Shown one piece after another: positions 20,222-32,983 of a stretch of DNA of 64,000 nt. The translations under genes and the position numbers were made by a program. Position 1 is the stretch's first letter. Each line of letters begins with the position of its first letter. The notes under the pieces are model-generated. The model was not told the origin of the DNA and searched no databases. It saw nothing but the letters and a program-made list of their open reading frames with translations. Origin of the DNA: Alitta virens. Taxonomy: Eukaryota > Annelida > Polychaeta > Phyllodocida > Nereididae. Location of the stretch: contig OW028580.1 in the NCBI GenBank assembly GCA_932294295.1, positions 32,992,136 through 33,056,135 of the forward strand, written 5' to 3'.

Positions 20222-21163
20222 ATTCGAGTACTCAATACGAGTGTATTTTGGTACGCAATACGCGTGAATTTTGGTACTCAATACGCGTGAATTTTGGTAC
20301 TCAACACGAGTGAATTTTGGTACTCAACACGAGTGAATTTCGGTACTCAATACGAGTGAATTTTGGTACCCAATACGAGTGAATTTTGGTACTCAATACG
20401 AGTGAATTTTGATACTCAATACGAGTGAATTTTGGTACTCAATACGAGTGAATTTTGGTACTCAATACGAGTGAATTTTGGTACTCAACACGAGTGAATT
20501 TCGGTACTCAATACGAGTGAATTTTGGTACCCAATACGAGTGAATTTTGGTACTCAATACGAGTGAATTTTGATACTCAATACGAGTGAATTTTGGTACT
20601 CAATACGAGTGAATTTTGGTACTCAATACGAGTGAATTTCGGTACTCAACACGAGTGAATTTCGTTACTCAATACGAGTGAATTTCGGTACTCAATACGA
20701 GTGAATTTTGGTACTCAATACAAGTGAATTTTGGTACTCAATATGAGTGAATTTTGGTACTCAATACAAGTGAATTTCGGTACTCAATACGCGTGAATTT
20801 TGGTACTCAATACGAGTGAATTTTGATACTCAATACGAGTGAATTTTGGTACTCAATACGAGTGAATTTTGGTACTCAATACGAGTGAATTTCGGTACTC
20901 AACACGAGTGAATTTCGTTACTCAATACGAGTGAATTTCGGTACTCAATACGAGTGAATTTTGGTACTCAATACGAATGAATTTAGGTACTCAATACGAG
21001 TGAATTTTGGTACTCAATACGAGTGAATTTCGGTACTCAATACGAGTGAATTTCGGTATTCAATACGAGTGAATTTCGGTACTCAACACGAGTGAATTTC
21101 GGTACTCAATACGAGTGAATTTTGGTACTCAATACGAGTGAATTTTGGTACTCAATACATTAG
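20222..21163. repeat. 23-bp minisatellite, about 40 copies
   Basis: The unit is TACTCAATACGAGTGAATTT plus a TGG or CGG ending. Variants (CAACACGAG, CAATACAAG, TTGATACTC, TTCGTTACTC) recur in blocks, e.g. the same order of variants 161 bases (7 units) and about 253 bases (11 units) apart, indicating higher-order duplication. Not a CRISPR: no spacers. Confidence 0.97.
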
Positions 21164-23490
21164 TGAAGCAATGTTGTGGTCTGAATGGTTAGGACCATTT
21201 CCTGTTGGTCAGATAGAGCCCAGTTCGATAGTGCTACTAGCTGAGTTCGATTTCTGAGCTGCAAGGGCCCATGCAGTGTCTTTGGCTGTATGGGTTTGGA
21301 CCGTATGTCTGGTTACGTTAACAAACCAAATATGGAGTTTCCTTTTATTTTGTGTATGCTGCGCCACAGAACACATCTAGTTTACCAATTTGTAATGACA
21401 CCACAATAATAATTACATGACATCATAATTGACTATTTATAGATAGATAGATAAATTTTATTTTGAGTCGTATACAATCCGAATACATATAAAAATACAC
21501 ATATATACAGCAAATTTTACATGATATCCAAGCATTACGCTTCTGTATGACTATAATACTGTTAAAATGTATATTAAATCAAAATAAAACAAATAGTATT
21601 TGAAATTAATAATTAAAATCTACATACAGTTCCTATCTAGTAGGGTCAAAGTAATATTTATCTAGGCTACATGACAGAGCTTGGTAATATATACATATTT
21701 AGTACCTTTGGCATATAGCACCATACAGTTAATAGTCACCCAATGATGTCATTAAAGCTGGGATTGTCACTCAGTATGACAGTGGCCAAAATCAATTGCA
21801 TTCACTTCATTGTCTGATTACCTAACATCCAGAGCCTTGCTTGGTTCACTATCTTTCTATAACATAAATAAACGTATTTTAATTTTTCATGCCATCAAAA
21901 ATTCAATATGTAAACAAACCAAATGATGATATCACAATGCTCAACAATAGGTGATGATGCCATTTCCGTTGTATTTCCAATTTTTTGATCTTGATTTCTT
22001 TCAATGTATCGTTTTTGGTTTTTTTTTGTAATTAAATGCCTGATAGATTCATTAGCTCACACATATTTAGTGTGCGATGATCAATCAAATAAGGTGATTT
22101 TCAAATCATTTGATGAAGTTTTAGAAAATAGTAATTTTGACAGAGAGTGGATCTGAAGACTGAGTGTCTTATGAGTGACATCAAATATGCAACAGGACAT
22201 ATTATGTCGTTTGCATAGAGCATTTCCACCGATGGTGCCTTCAAGTGTTTGCCTATGCAGAGGCAGGAACTTGTTAAACATAAATAAGCTAATGTATGCT
22301 CTTGTCATAATAGCATGGCCTACTCTTACTGTACCAGTTAATTCATAAAATACAGTTAAATCATCAAAAAATGCTGGTACTAGTTATTATATGATTATAA
22401 GTAATCCGTGTACAAAATGTACTAATCCCATGTATAAGCTTATAACATGAGATTATCCATTATTTAACATGATTTCATACCTGTTGACCCTTCGCACGTG
22501 ACCCACTTGAGTCTTGTGATTGTTTGTGTGGAATCAAGAGCCAGACACACCACAAAAAAATCATGCAAAAATATACATTAGATTTATGTACATTAGGAGT
22601 GCTGATAATTTTATCCCCTGCCTGGAGCTAGCATAGTCTGTGTCTTTTGATGAATGTGTGTGCACTGTAGGCCTATCACTTCTCTCAATGGCCCTTTGCC
22701 ACTAGACATACTTTTTGCCAACTTTTTGGAGTTTTTGCTTGAGTATTCTGATTGAAAACAAGCAAGTGGAGGTAGTGTACCAGAGTAAATGTTTATTCAT
22801 ACAACTGTGGGGTCAGCTCAAATCTGTATATCATTGTGTGTGGAGAATGTTATTGTAGCATACGAGTGTGTTGCTGTAGGGATTAACTATTGCACAATTG
22901 ACTAATTTATAAGTTGAGGCAACTCCCCAACTTCCATTACAGCCAATTTCGTAGACTTGGAAGCGAAACGCCAGTAGATGTCATGTGAATACAGGACTCT
23001 CATTGGTTAAAGCAGTCCCTCATTCGAAGGAATTCACATGACGTTCTCTGGAGTTTAGTTTCCATGTCTATGAAATTGACTGTAAAGTACTTTAGCTGTA
23101 ACTGTTCCAGACTTAGTCTTTTTGTCCTTACATTGACTCCTTGATATTGCATTATTGAATTCGTTAATCAATGAATGAATTTTTTTATTTTTTTATTTTA
23201 TGTTATTTCAACGGCTACATTGAATGTATAACTGACTGTTTGATTGACATATCAGGTTTTAAAATCAATGAATACAAAGAACTTTAGCTTACAGATCGAC
23301 TGAACAACTGATTGACTGATTTATTAGCTGATTTTTTTTAATGAATGATTTGTTTATTGAGTGAGCAGTGATACTGAGTGATCAATTACTTGGCTTATCA
23401 TTAGCATTTTTTGCATATTCATTATTCGACTGACCTTTTTATTTCTTTTAGTGATTTATCGCTTTCTGGACCGATTAATTTATGGTGATA
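21164..23490. other. Non-coding host DNA
   Basis: AT-rich, with short GATA near 21442 and no convincing exon. I looked for upstream GINS4 exons (an IRYVL or HMPPNLQ-like motif) on the plus strand and found none. Confidence 0.5.
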
Positions 23491-23499
23491 TTTTACTTA

Positions 23500-24440
23500 A
23501 TTGCTTTCCTATTCTCGGCTGATTTCTTGACTGACTTCTTGCCTCAACACTTACAACTTGCCATTGATGTCTTTAGCGATTTCTTGATTTCCATTCTGAT
23601 TGACTGTTTCCTGATAATATTAATCTGATTTCCTGGATGCTTGATTGATTCCTTGATTGTTTATTATATTATTTCATTCTTGACTGATTTCTTGCCTTTA
23701 ATTTAGTGAATTTGGACCGATTGACTGTTCCCTTGATGACATTTTACTGATTACCAATTTACCAGATGCCTGATTGATTCATTTATTGCTGTCCTCTATT
23801 CTTGTCAGATTTTTTTTTTACTGATTTCTTGTCTTTATCTTTACAGCAGTAAATCCTGATCTCAAATTTTCAAATTACCAATGTCCATTGATTTCTTTAT
23901 TAACTTCTTGAATATTGGACCACTTGACTATTCCCTTGAATGCTTGATTGATTCCTTGATTGCTTGCCTATATTCTTGACTGATTTCTTGTCTTTTCAGT
24001 GAATCGCTTCCAATGATCATTTTCCATTGATTTGTTTAGTAACTTCTTGACATATGGAATGATCCCTTGTTTCCCTTGAACGCTTGATTGATTCCTTGAT
24101 TGCTTGCCTATATTCTTGACTGATTTCTTGTCTTTTCAGTGAATCGCTTCCAATGATCATTTTCCATTGATTTGTTGAGTAACTTCTTGACATATGGAAT
24201 GATCCCTTGTTTCCCTTGAACGCTTGATTGATTCCTTGATTGCTTGCCTATATTCTTGACTTATTTCTTGTCTTTTCAGCGGTGTTCCCTAACCTCAACT
24301 CTTCCAATGATCATTTTCCATTGATTTCTTTAGTAACTTCTTGACTATTTGACTAATTAACTGTTCCCTTGATTCCCTTGAATGCTTGATTGATTCCTTG
24401 ATTGCTTTCCTATTCTTGACTAATATCTTGACCAATTTCT
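23500..24440 (+). repeat. Tandem array carrying decoy copies of a GINS4 splice acceptor
   Basis: Units led by GCTTGATTGATTCCTTGATT start at about 23942, 24082, 24222 and 24383 (spacing 140, 140, 161). Each has a T-rich tract, TTTCTTGTC and an acceptor-like TTTCAG or TTGCAG. At 24297 the bases after CAG (CGGTGTTCCCTAACCTCAAC) nearly copy the start of the real exon at 24452; a weaker copy follows the CAG near 23846, and a fragment lies near 23543. Confidence 0.9.
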
Positions 24441-24451
24441 TGTCGTTGCAG

Positions 24452-27400
24452 CGGTGGACCCTGACCTCAACACTTATGTCTTCTTGAAAGTGAACGAAGA
24501 CACGGAGGGAGTAATGGTGGAGGAGGAAACTGTCGACACAAGGTGAGGAAAAATTTAGAGTTAGGAATCGCTTTCATATTTTGCACTCAATTAGTCGGAG
24601 TTAGTGGCGATAAATAATCGATTGTTTTTGGCAAAAAAGTGTTTTTGGCAAAATGGCTGATTTCCAATTTATAAAAATCCACAACATTTTTGTGGACGAT
24701 TCACAGAGGATGATAATCTATAATCAGGAAATTGAGAATCAAAATTATCAGATCTGCCATGCGATTGATCTCTAGAGGAAATATGACTGAGACAGTGCCG
24801 CCCTCTGAGAGGACCACTTGCCACTCACGAGGGTTCATCAGCCTTGGTTAGTTCCCCTGAAGGTCCCAGGTTCAAATCCCTGTCTGGGAATTGGCTATCT
24901 TCATGAGCTAAAAATGTTGATCGCACTAGTTGTCAAATTGGTGGTGCATTTTGCTCGATATATATGCTGAGGCAAGGAAAAGACTTCACTCATGGGGTAA
25001 ATGTGTAACATAATACCACGATGACCCTAGCATGGTGTGGACTCTGAACCTCATCATCTCAGGGTTAGGGTTAGGTAAATTTTCATCATTACATCTGCCT
25101 CTAGCCTAGAATCAAAACACAAGGTCCTCAGATTCAGCATAAGGAAGTATGATAAAGTTTCTCTCATTTACTTGCTGCTTAAGCTGATATCAGGCCAGGA
25201 ATCGAACTCACAACTCTATAGAGGAGCTACCCAACTCCATAACCACTGGACCAACTGATACAACAGATGAGACCCTTGCAAATTTTGCAACACTCTGTGC
25301 AGTGTTATGTGCACATGTAGGCTGCATGTATACCTACTTGAGGTGGGCCTCATCATAGCAAATAGCTAAATTGAAACAGGTGTTGACCTGACTTGTCACA
25401 CAATATACTGGGCAGTGTACATTTGAATGAAAATGTAACTATGCATAAGCAATAATTATACTTCGAGTGATCATATTCATACAGTAATATGAAGAAGCCT
25501 AATTAGTGTTCAGAGCTTTAATTACTGAGTGCAAAATCGGAAACCTTCTAATTAAATAATCTTATTAAGTGTAATCCAAGTACAAGAAAAAGTATCACTG
25601 TCACAATTAAAATTACATTTAATTGTAGACGCAATTTTAATTGTCACAGATACTTAAGATGGATAGATGGATAGATAGAAGGATAGATAGATAGATAGAT
25701 ACTTAAGATAGATAGATAGATACTTAAGATAGATAGATGGATAGTCTCAGGATAGGTAGATAGATAGATATATAGAAGATAGATAGATAGATAGATAGAT
25801 GATAGGTAGAATGATAGATGATAGATAGATAGATGATTGATAGATAGATAGATAGATAGATAGATGGATGGATGGATGGTCTCAGGATAGATAGATTGAT
25901 AGAGAGATAGATAGATAGATAGATAGATGATAGGTAGAATGATAGATGATAGATAGATAGATGATTGATAGATAGATAGATAGATAGATGGATAGATGGA
26001 TAGATGGATAGATGGATGGATGGATGGTCTCAGGATAGATAGATTGATAGAGAGATAGATAGAGAGATAGATAGAGAGATAGATAGATAGATAGATAGAT
26101 AGATAGTATCAACAGAGAGGTCAATTCTGACCTGTTTGTCATTCCTATATACGGTAAGAGTAATTTACATATATAGATGTATACATATTGTGTGTGTATA
26201 TATATATATATATATATAAATCAATTTACCAAATACGTTTTTTTCTTTATTTATTTATTTTTAAATTGATAATTAATGTTTAAACATTGATAATATCACA
26301 GTTAGTAACCAAAACAACAACTGATATATACTTTATTATAAGGCTCCAAAGGGTAAAAGCACAAATGATAAATAAACACATAGACTTAGATTGTCACGTC
26401 TGCTACTATTAGGCCAATTTGTGAGTGTGATATTTTTGTTCAGTGATTCGTAAATCCAAAGTATATCTCAACTCATGCACAATGATCGGGGACCAACCAA
26501 AAAAACCAAAAACAAAATGAAAACAACTCTTCATATAAAAAGATACGAAAGTACAAGAAAAAGTGTCACAATTAGCACTTGTATTGTTTTGAAGAGATAA
26601 ACAACAGAGGTTGATAATGTTTTTAGATGTGTGCCACTAAGCAATAATCACAAGTGGGTGCTGTGGCTTTTTGGCCTAGGACTGTTTAGTGTGCACGAGT
26701 GCCATACATGCCGTCTGGCATTGCGCTGTGTGAACATGGCATTGACATGTGTACATTGCTATAAGGTTCATGTCTTCGACATAAATAGAACACGAGTGAA
26801 AGAGGATTGTTATAAAAACTGGTTTCAATTGAAAAATGGCCTGCTAAATGGTTTTTTTAACAATGTATGACCATTACTTGTGCAAATTATGGCTTTATAA
26901 GTACTGAATAAAAAAATCCTTAAATATTATGTCAATTGTGATTATAGACTTTTTAACATTATTTGATATTTTATGTGAGAACATAGCTACAACTAATTGT
27001 CTGTTGACACAGGTATTTGCAAGCTGTGCATCTCTATCAGGGAGGCCCAGTGGTAAAGGCATTTAACAGCTCACCTGAAGGTTCTGGGTTTACCAAATGT
27101 TTTACCCTGTTTATCCTAGGTTATATTGGCTGTTCTATTGCCTCAGTGTCTCAATGCTACACCAGTTGCCAGAGGCAGACGTAATGATGAGAATATTTTT
27201 GGAAAATTATGTCTCAATACTACTGGGTCTGAAGCTTAGTCAGCTTATATGACCAGCTTCCAGAGGCAAACTTAATGATGAGATGATGAGGTTCGGACTC
27301 CACACCATGTTACAGTCACCCCCTTGAATGTCTCATGCGAGCTCGTGAAAGAGTGTTCAGTGCACGGATCTAACCCGGGACCTCCAGAGATTTTATCCAA

Positions 27401-27999
27401 AGTATAACTTATTATGGTAGGGCTTGCTTGCACTACACATGGTGCAGCTTTTTATGGACTTGCCTTAATCATCACTATGTCTGCCCCATAGAATCTGGTC
27501 ATATTTAAGCTGTCAACATTAAAATTTCTGTACTATCTTTTATAGGCCTAGGTATACATGTTGTTATCATGTTCAAAGTCAATATGCATGAATGATAGAG
27601 TGCCTAGATTCATAAAATGCAAAAAACAGTAAAGATCCGACATGACCTGACTGGATCTTGACCCCCCCCCCCCCCCCCCACACCAACCCACCCCCCTTCG
27701 TCCTCACTTGCCCTGGCCCTCTCACTTCTCGGCCATTCTCGGCCCACGTGATCACCACGAGATGAAAAGGAACGTTGACGATCTAAAAGTAGAAGTCCCT
27801 CAAAAAAGTGTGTCAAAAAAATTAATCAAGTGTTCTTTGACTTTTCCTGTTAAAATATGATTCTGTTTACGTCACATAAATTTATTTGTAAACTTTTAAT
27901 TTAAAAAAGAGAAATTGCTATCTATCTAAGTATCTATCTAAGTAAGTAAGTAAGTAAGTAAGTCAGTCAGTCAGTCAGTCAGTCAGTCAGTCAGTCGAG

Positions 28000-28032
<33 letters not shown>

Positions 28033-30871
28033 AGTCAGTCAGTCTTTATTTAATGTCGGGTGTTAAAACAATAAACAAAAGCACCAAGACTTTTGTCCAA
28101 TTAACTATCTATCTATCTATCTATCTATTTATGGTTCAGGTGTTAGGTAATACCTTGGAGACAAGAGTAGACTTGTCTCCATGGGTAAATACCATGGAGA
28201 CAAGAGTCTTGTCTCCATGGTAATACAGATTCTTGCAATCCTGGGTTCGATTCGAAGTTCATGTTGTATCAAACAAATTGGCATGTTCTCATAAAAAAAA
28301 AATTGTCGCTTTAATTAAGCAACATAGTCAATTTATTGATATAGTTTAAAGTATAATTAATAAATCATAGAATAAGCCATTTGTATTTATATATCAGACT
28401 CTAGCTGAACAAGACATTGCATCACTGGAGCAAGCGTTCTAACTGCTCCTGTGGGGGTGAAATGGATTTGCCCCTTTCGATGATGCAATCCTCAGTTATA
28501 TACCCTAAGAAAGAAAAGAAAGAAAAGGGTTTCCAAATGTCTAACTATCAAAACACCCCACCTAGACTATTGTACCTCAATATATCTAAGTCTGTGTGAA
28601 GCTGTCAGAAGGGTAGGCCCTCCAGTTTCATGGGAAGTCAACTTTGATCTTAAACATGATATATGAATACCAATAAACTTGTATTATTCATGGATTTAAT
28701 TTTCTCTTTGATTTAATGTTTAACCAAAGAATTATGAATTATCTACCTAATTACCATGCCAGCTTGCGTCATTTTGTTGACCAAAAATATTAGGATTTAA
28801 AATTATTAGATAATCTGATAAAAGCACATCCATTGAAATGATGCAATAACACTTGTGTAACTTGCATTAATATAATATTAATATGAATGCAAGCAGTCAC
28901 ATTGAAACTCCATTGAAACTACATCATGCATTGTCTAAAATATTTTTTAAGGGGAAAAGAAATAGAAAAAAAAAGTGTATAATTTCACATGCAGGAATCA
29001 TTCCAACTGATATATTATACATTATTCCTGTGTGTTCATTAATAAATTCTGCACTTTTTAACCCCCCCCCCCCCCCAATATTCCTGAACCTCGTGGTATT
29101 TGGCACTTTCGTGATATAAGGGGAATATAAAACAGTTGGTGCAGAAAAAAGTTTTACTGTTTTGTATCTGATTTAAACTGAGTTTTTGTATGAGAGGTTG
29201 AGGTCAGAGCTATTTCCTGGGAAAGAGTAGATCATGAAAAGCTATTTTGAAAAGCACTGACTCAACATGCAAGGGCCCCATCTAATACATTGCATGATAA
29301 AAACACCCAGGGAACCTGTGCCTGAGCGGATGAACACTGATCTGACAACGTTTTTTCATTCTGGCTATTTCCAAAATATTTCAAGTATACATTTTATGGT
29401 TCTTAGAATGTATTCACTGAAATATCATGTAGGGATGGGTGAGGCAAGATAGATAGGTAGGTAGATAGGTAGATAGGTAGATAGATAGATAGACTGATAG
29501 ACTGATAGACTGATAGATAGATAGATATATAGATAGATAGATAGACTGATAGACTGATAGATAGATAGATAGGTAGAGAGATAGGTAGATAGGTAGAAAT
29601 ATAGATAGGTAGAGAGATAGATAGCTAGCTAGCTAGATAGATAGATAGAGAAATAGTTAGAGAGATAGGTAGATATATAGATAGCTAGATAGATAGATAG
29701 GTAGATATATAGATAGCTAGATAGATAGATAGGTAGATAGATAGATAGATAGATAGGTAGGTAGGTAGATAGATAGGTAGATAGATAGATAGGTAGATAG
29801 ATAGGTAGATAGCTAGATAGATAGACGAATAGATAGACGAAGCTAATAAATAATTAAAACTAATTAATTTTTTATTTATTTCTGTATGAAAAATGTATAT
29901 TTAAAGCGAATTTTGTCGAGATCAGATGTGTCAGTCATACAGCACCTTCGATAAATTTTCAAAAGGACTCTGAGGACATGAGGTTGAAACTTCATTTTTC
30001 AAATGCACAAACATCTGGATTGAAATTGAAATTCACTCTCAAGCCGAGTGTTTGCTGTGTCTGGACATACTGGCTTTTCCTGTTTGGCAAATACTTGTCA
30101 TATGCTCAAGGCATACACGCATATACAATTTTTGATAATTCCCAAACTTCACATGTGTATATTACATGAAGTAATCATTATACATCATACACAAGAAATA
30201 TTTATTCGTAGTGGCATTATTTTGTAAAATTAAGTTTTGAAATGTTGTGTCAATAAATGGATGAAGTTAATTTGTACAAATGTGAACTTTGATAAGTCTT
30301 TGGACCATTTTGCAAGTTATAAACCATTATAATATTTAATTGGTACATGTGCCCTTTGTGTCAAATTGTCCTTTCTGGGCCATTAGAGCCGAATGCAAAG
30401 TTTCAAAATGCAACCATTTGGGGTTCACAAAAGGTTCACCGTTTGATCACACCTGTAGGTCAGAGTATTGCTGAAACAAATTGGTTACTCTAAGACTCCT
30501 TCATGGTTATTTATATTAAAAATAAACCTAATAAAATTTAATAATTGATAAGATGTCAATGAGCTGTGATAAGTATGTGGGTGTAATTTGTTCAAATGTT
30601 TTTCTGTTGTGCATATTTCACACTCCTCTCTTCATTGATAAGTGAGAGATAGTATTACACAACAAGTTTATTTTGTAACTTTTTTTGGTCTCTTTTTGAC
30701 TTCTCTGTCCATTTCTAAATATAGTAAATACAATGATAGTAAAATACCTTACTACTGATTTATTGTTATTTCAGGGAAGAAGTAATTGATTTGCAGAAGG
30801 ACGATCAGAATATTATGAGGTATCGACCAATCGCGGACCTTGTAACTTCAGGTGCAGTGACTTTGATATAG
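24452..30871 (+). CDS. GINS4: GINS complex subunit 4 (SLD5), last two exons
   Basis: Exon 24452-24542 (acceptor TTGCAG, donor GTGAGG) encodes VDPDLNTYVFLKVNED and on; exon 30775-30871 (acceptor TTTCAG) encodes QNIMRYRPIADLVTSGAVTL and ends ...LI stop. Phases match (AG/G). The C-terminal IRY-type strand and the ending SGAV.LI are hallmarks of SLD5, the GINS subunit that, with CDC45 and MCM2-7, forms the replicative helicase. Only the B-domain end is present; earlier exons were not found here and may lie left of the window or be unrecognised. The intervening intron is 6.2 kb. ATTAAA hexamers near 31005-31035 could end the transcript. Confidence 0.9.
25655..26105. repeat. GATA tetranucleotide array
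   Basis: GATA/GATG units over about 450 bases, with an internal duplication: a block with GTCTCAGGATAGATAGATTG recurs at about 25879 and 26027. Confidence 0.95.
27038..27330 (+). repeat. tRNA-headed SINE-like repeat
   Basis: A tRNA-like head (GGCCCAGTGGTAAAGGC) is followed by a body shared with copies at about 24975, 38610, 44840 and 63235: ACTGGGTCTGAAGCTTAGTC, a CAGCTTATATGACCAGC segment, GAGGCAGACGTAATGATGAG, and CCACACCATGTTAC. Confidence 0.7.
27940..28045. repeat. AGTC/AGTA tetranucleotide array
   Basis: AAGT then CAGT units, interrupted once by CGAG, over about 105 bases. Confidence 0.95.
28151..28221. repeat. Two adjacent palindromes
   Basis: 28191-28221 is a 15-base arm inverted repeat with a one-base centre (ACCATGGAGACAAGA then G then the complement). 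28151-28187 is an imperfect version of the same hairpin. Confidence 0.9.
29450..29845. repeat. GATA/GGTA tetranucleotide array
   Basis: About 395 bases of GATA units with GGTA, GACT and GCTA variants. Confidence 0.95.
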
Positions 30872-32449
30872 AGAATGCCAAGGAACTATATTTAATTAAA
30901 GAAAGAAAGCAGATGTATGCCAAGAAATTGGCATTAAAGATGTTGTATATAAATGGAAAATATATCGATTTTCCTGTACTTTTATAAAAAAAAATGAACG
31001 TATTAAAAAATATATATTAAAAAAAAAACATTAAAGTTTTATGATTATTATGTACATTTTTTAATAGGCCGCAGGAGCGGCCCCGTAGGGGCCGCCCGTA
31101 GGGCTTTTATGACTAGAGATTGGCCAAAAACAAAATCTACTGTCATGCTATTCTCAGATGACCGGATCGGAACTATGTTGTCCTAGATATTCTGCGCGGC
31201 CATGATGCGCACAAAATAATAATGACCTACTTAGCTCAAATTACACAAAAATCGTTCTTTACTTTGGATTTTCCTGACAAACTTGAAGAAACTCACGTTA
31301 GAACTCCATTAATGACCATTTCTAGGTGATTCCAAGACTGGACAAGCAGTAGAACTATGGTTTTGAATGTTTCATGGGACTGGATGGGAGCCATGTCCAT
31401 TGCCATGAGGCTTGTCAACTAAATGAACGTTCGACCAATCAGAGTAGAGCTTATTTCTTTGCAAGGCCATTTTGCAAGGCAACGAGCTCTAACAGACTCT
31501 GTGATTGGCTGTGGTGCTTAGGCCTTAGAAATTAATGCATAAGGCCTCATTGTTCATCAGTAAGACTACGCAAGCAACGAGCAGAAGGGAATGAAATAAA
31601 GCTTAATTGCAGAAGGAAATATGAACTAACAGTAATGCAAACAACATCAACCTGCAGTCCATTGATAAGATATCAGTAAAGAAAGAGGAGGCCGTTATTT
31701 TCGGGAAAAGCCCTAAAATAGCACCAGGCTATAAATAGATGTGGGCGTGGCCTAATGCAAGCACGTTCTTTTGTTTATAAACCAATCTGTGTGTTGACAA
31801 CTCGGTTTTGACAGCTTGCTGATAACCCGATTTTGACAGCTGATTTGAGGGGAAAAAAACTGTATCTACAGTCAAATAGAAAGAGTTAGGTGCAGTCGAT
31901 TTCTCTTGATAGTGTGACATGATAGTTGCTTGTTCAATTTGATATTTAAGCAAAAACTAACTCAGAGCATCTGACACATCTGTGTCACTGAGTAGACTAT
32001 ATAAAAAAAAAAACAGTGCATTACTGCCATTAGTTTTTTGTAATACTATTACAATACTAATAGTGTGATGTCATAGTAGTTTTTTCACGTTTTAAATCAC
32101 ATTCTAAACTGTTTAGAAAATTTGGAAAATGCTCCGTTTCCATAGCATGTAAATCTCATACAATTTCACTAATCAGTTCAGTTGGATAAGGGTTGTGATT
32201 CCTTAGAAATTTGAAAATGCTGTTTCATAACAATTTAGAGTATGGAGAAACCTTACACAATTTTATATTGAGAATTGTTCAGGAAAATTTTGTCGAGCAA
32301 CAACATTTTGCTGCACAAGTTATCATAACTTGACAAAACCAGGCATAAATCCATGACAAAACTTTACTCCAATCCAGCATTACAACAACCGTTTCATTCA
32401 GTTTGGTGTTAACATTAAACTGTTTCATTATGACTTCTCAGGGGGTCTA

Positions 32450-32983
32450 GTCAAGTGGTCCGCCCGACAACTGGTCCTCTGACCAACTCGCCCGCCTGTA
32501 CAGCTGGTCTGCCGGTCAGGTCAACTGGCCCGCCAGAAAGTCAACTGGCCCGCCAGAAAAGTCATCTGGTCCGCCACAAAAATTTGGAAAAAAAGAGGAT
32601 TTTTTCGGAAATTACTAGGACCTTTAAATCGGATTATAAATGACCAAGTTATGCTTGATTAATGACGCAGAAGGTTACTCCCTTCATATTGGCTGGGGAG
32701 GCCGTTTCGGTGACGTGTTAATGGCGGACCGCTTGCCCTGCTAGAGGGGACGGGGCGGGCGACGGCCGTACTTGCACCCCCGCGAAGCCACTCGCGCCGA
32801 CGGGCTGCTTCCCGGCGGACGGATTGACTTTGAGTTGGTTGGGCGGCGGACGGGCCGTCGGACAACGAAAATGTCGGCGGGCGAGTAGGTTTCGAAGGCG
32901 GGCCAGTCGTCCTCGGCATCGGGCCAGTGGGTCTCACGGCGGGCCAGTCGGTTGCGGACCAGTTGTCGGGCGGACCACTTGAC
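32450..32983. mobile_element. GC-rich non-autonomous element with 28-bp perfect TIRs and TA target duplication
   Basis: The termini 32450-32477 and 32956-32983 are perfect inverted repeats beginning GTCAAGTGGTCCGCC. TA flanks both sides (32448-32449, 32984-32985), as for Tc1/mariner-type insertions. The interior is strikingly GC-rich against AT-rich surroundings and carries several subterminal copies of CAACTGGCCCGCC on the left and GGCGGGCCAGT-like units on the right. It has no transposase ORF. Confidence 0.88.

Larger units (their letters stand above)
24543..30774. other. GINS4: GINS4 terminal intron, repeat-filled
   Basis: Holds SINE-like copies (about 24820-25110; minus-strand tRNA-like head 25190-25262; 27038-27330), GATA arrays, an AGTC array, palindromes, poly(C) tracts near 27661 and 29061, and a few short ORFs without support. 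Confidence 0.7.

Noticed and set aside
20222..21163. CRISPR-like array
   Set aside because: Repeats are head-to-tail 23-mers with no spacers, in animal DNA.
25882..26142. 86-codon ORF rich in Ser, Ile, Tyr and Leu
   Set aside because: It is the translation of a GATA array.
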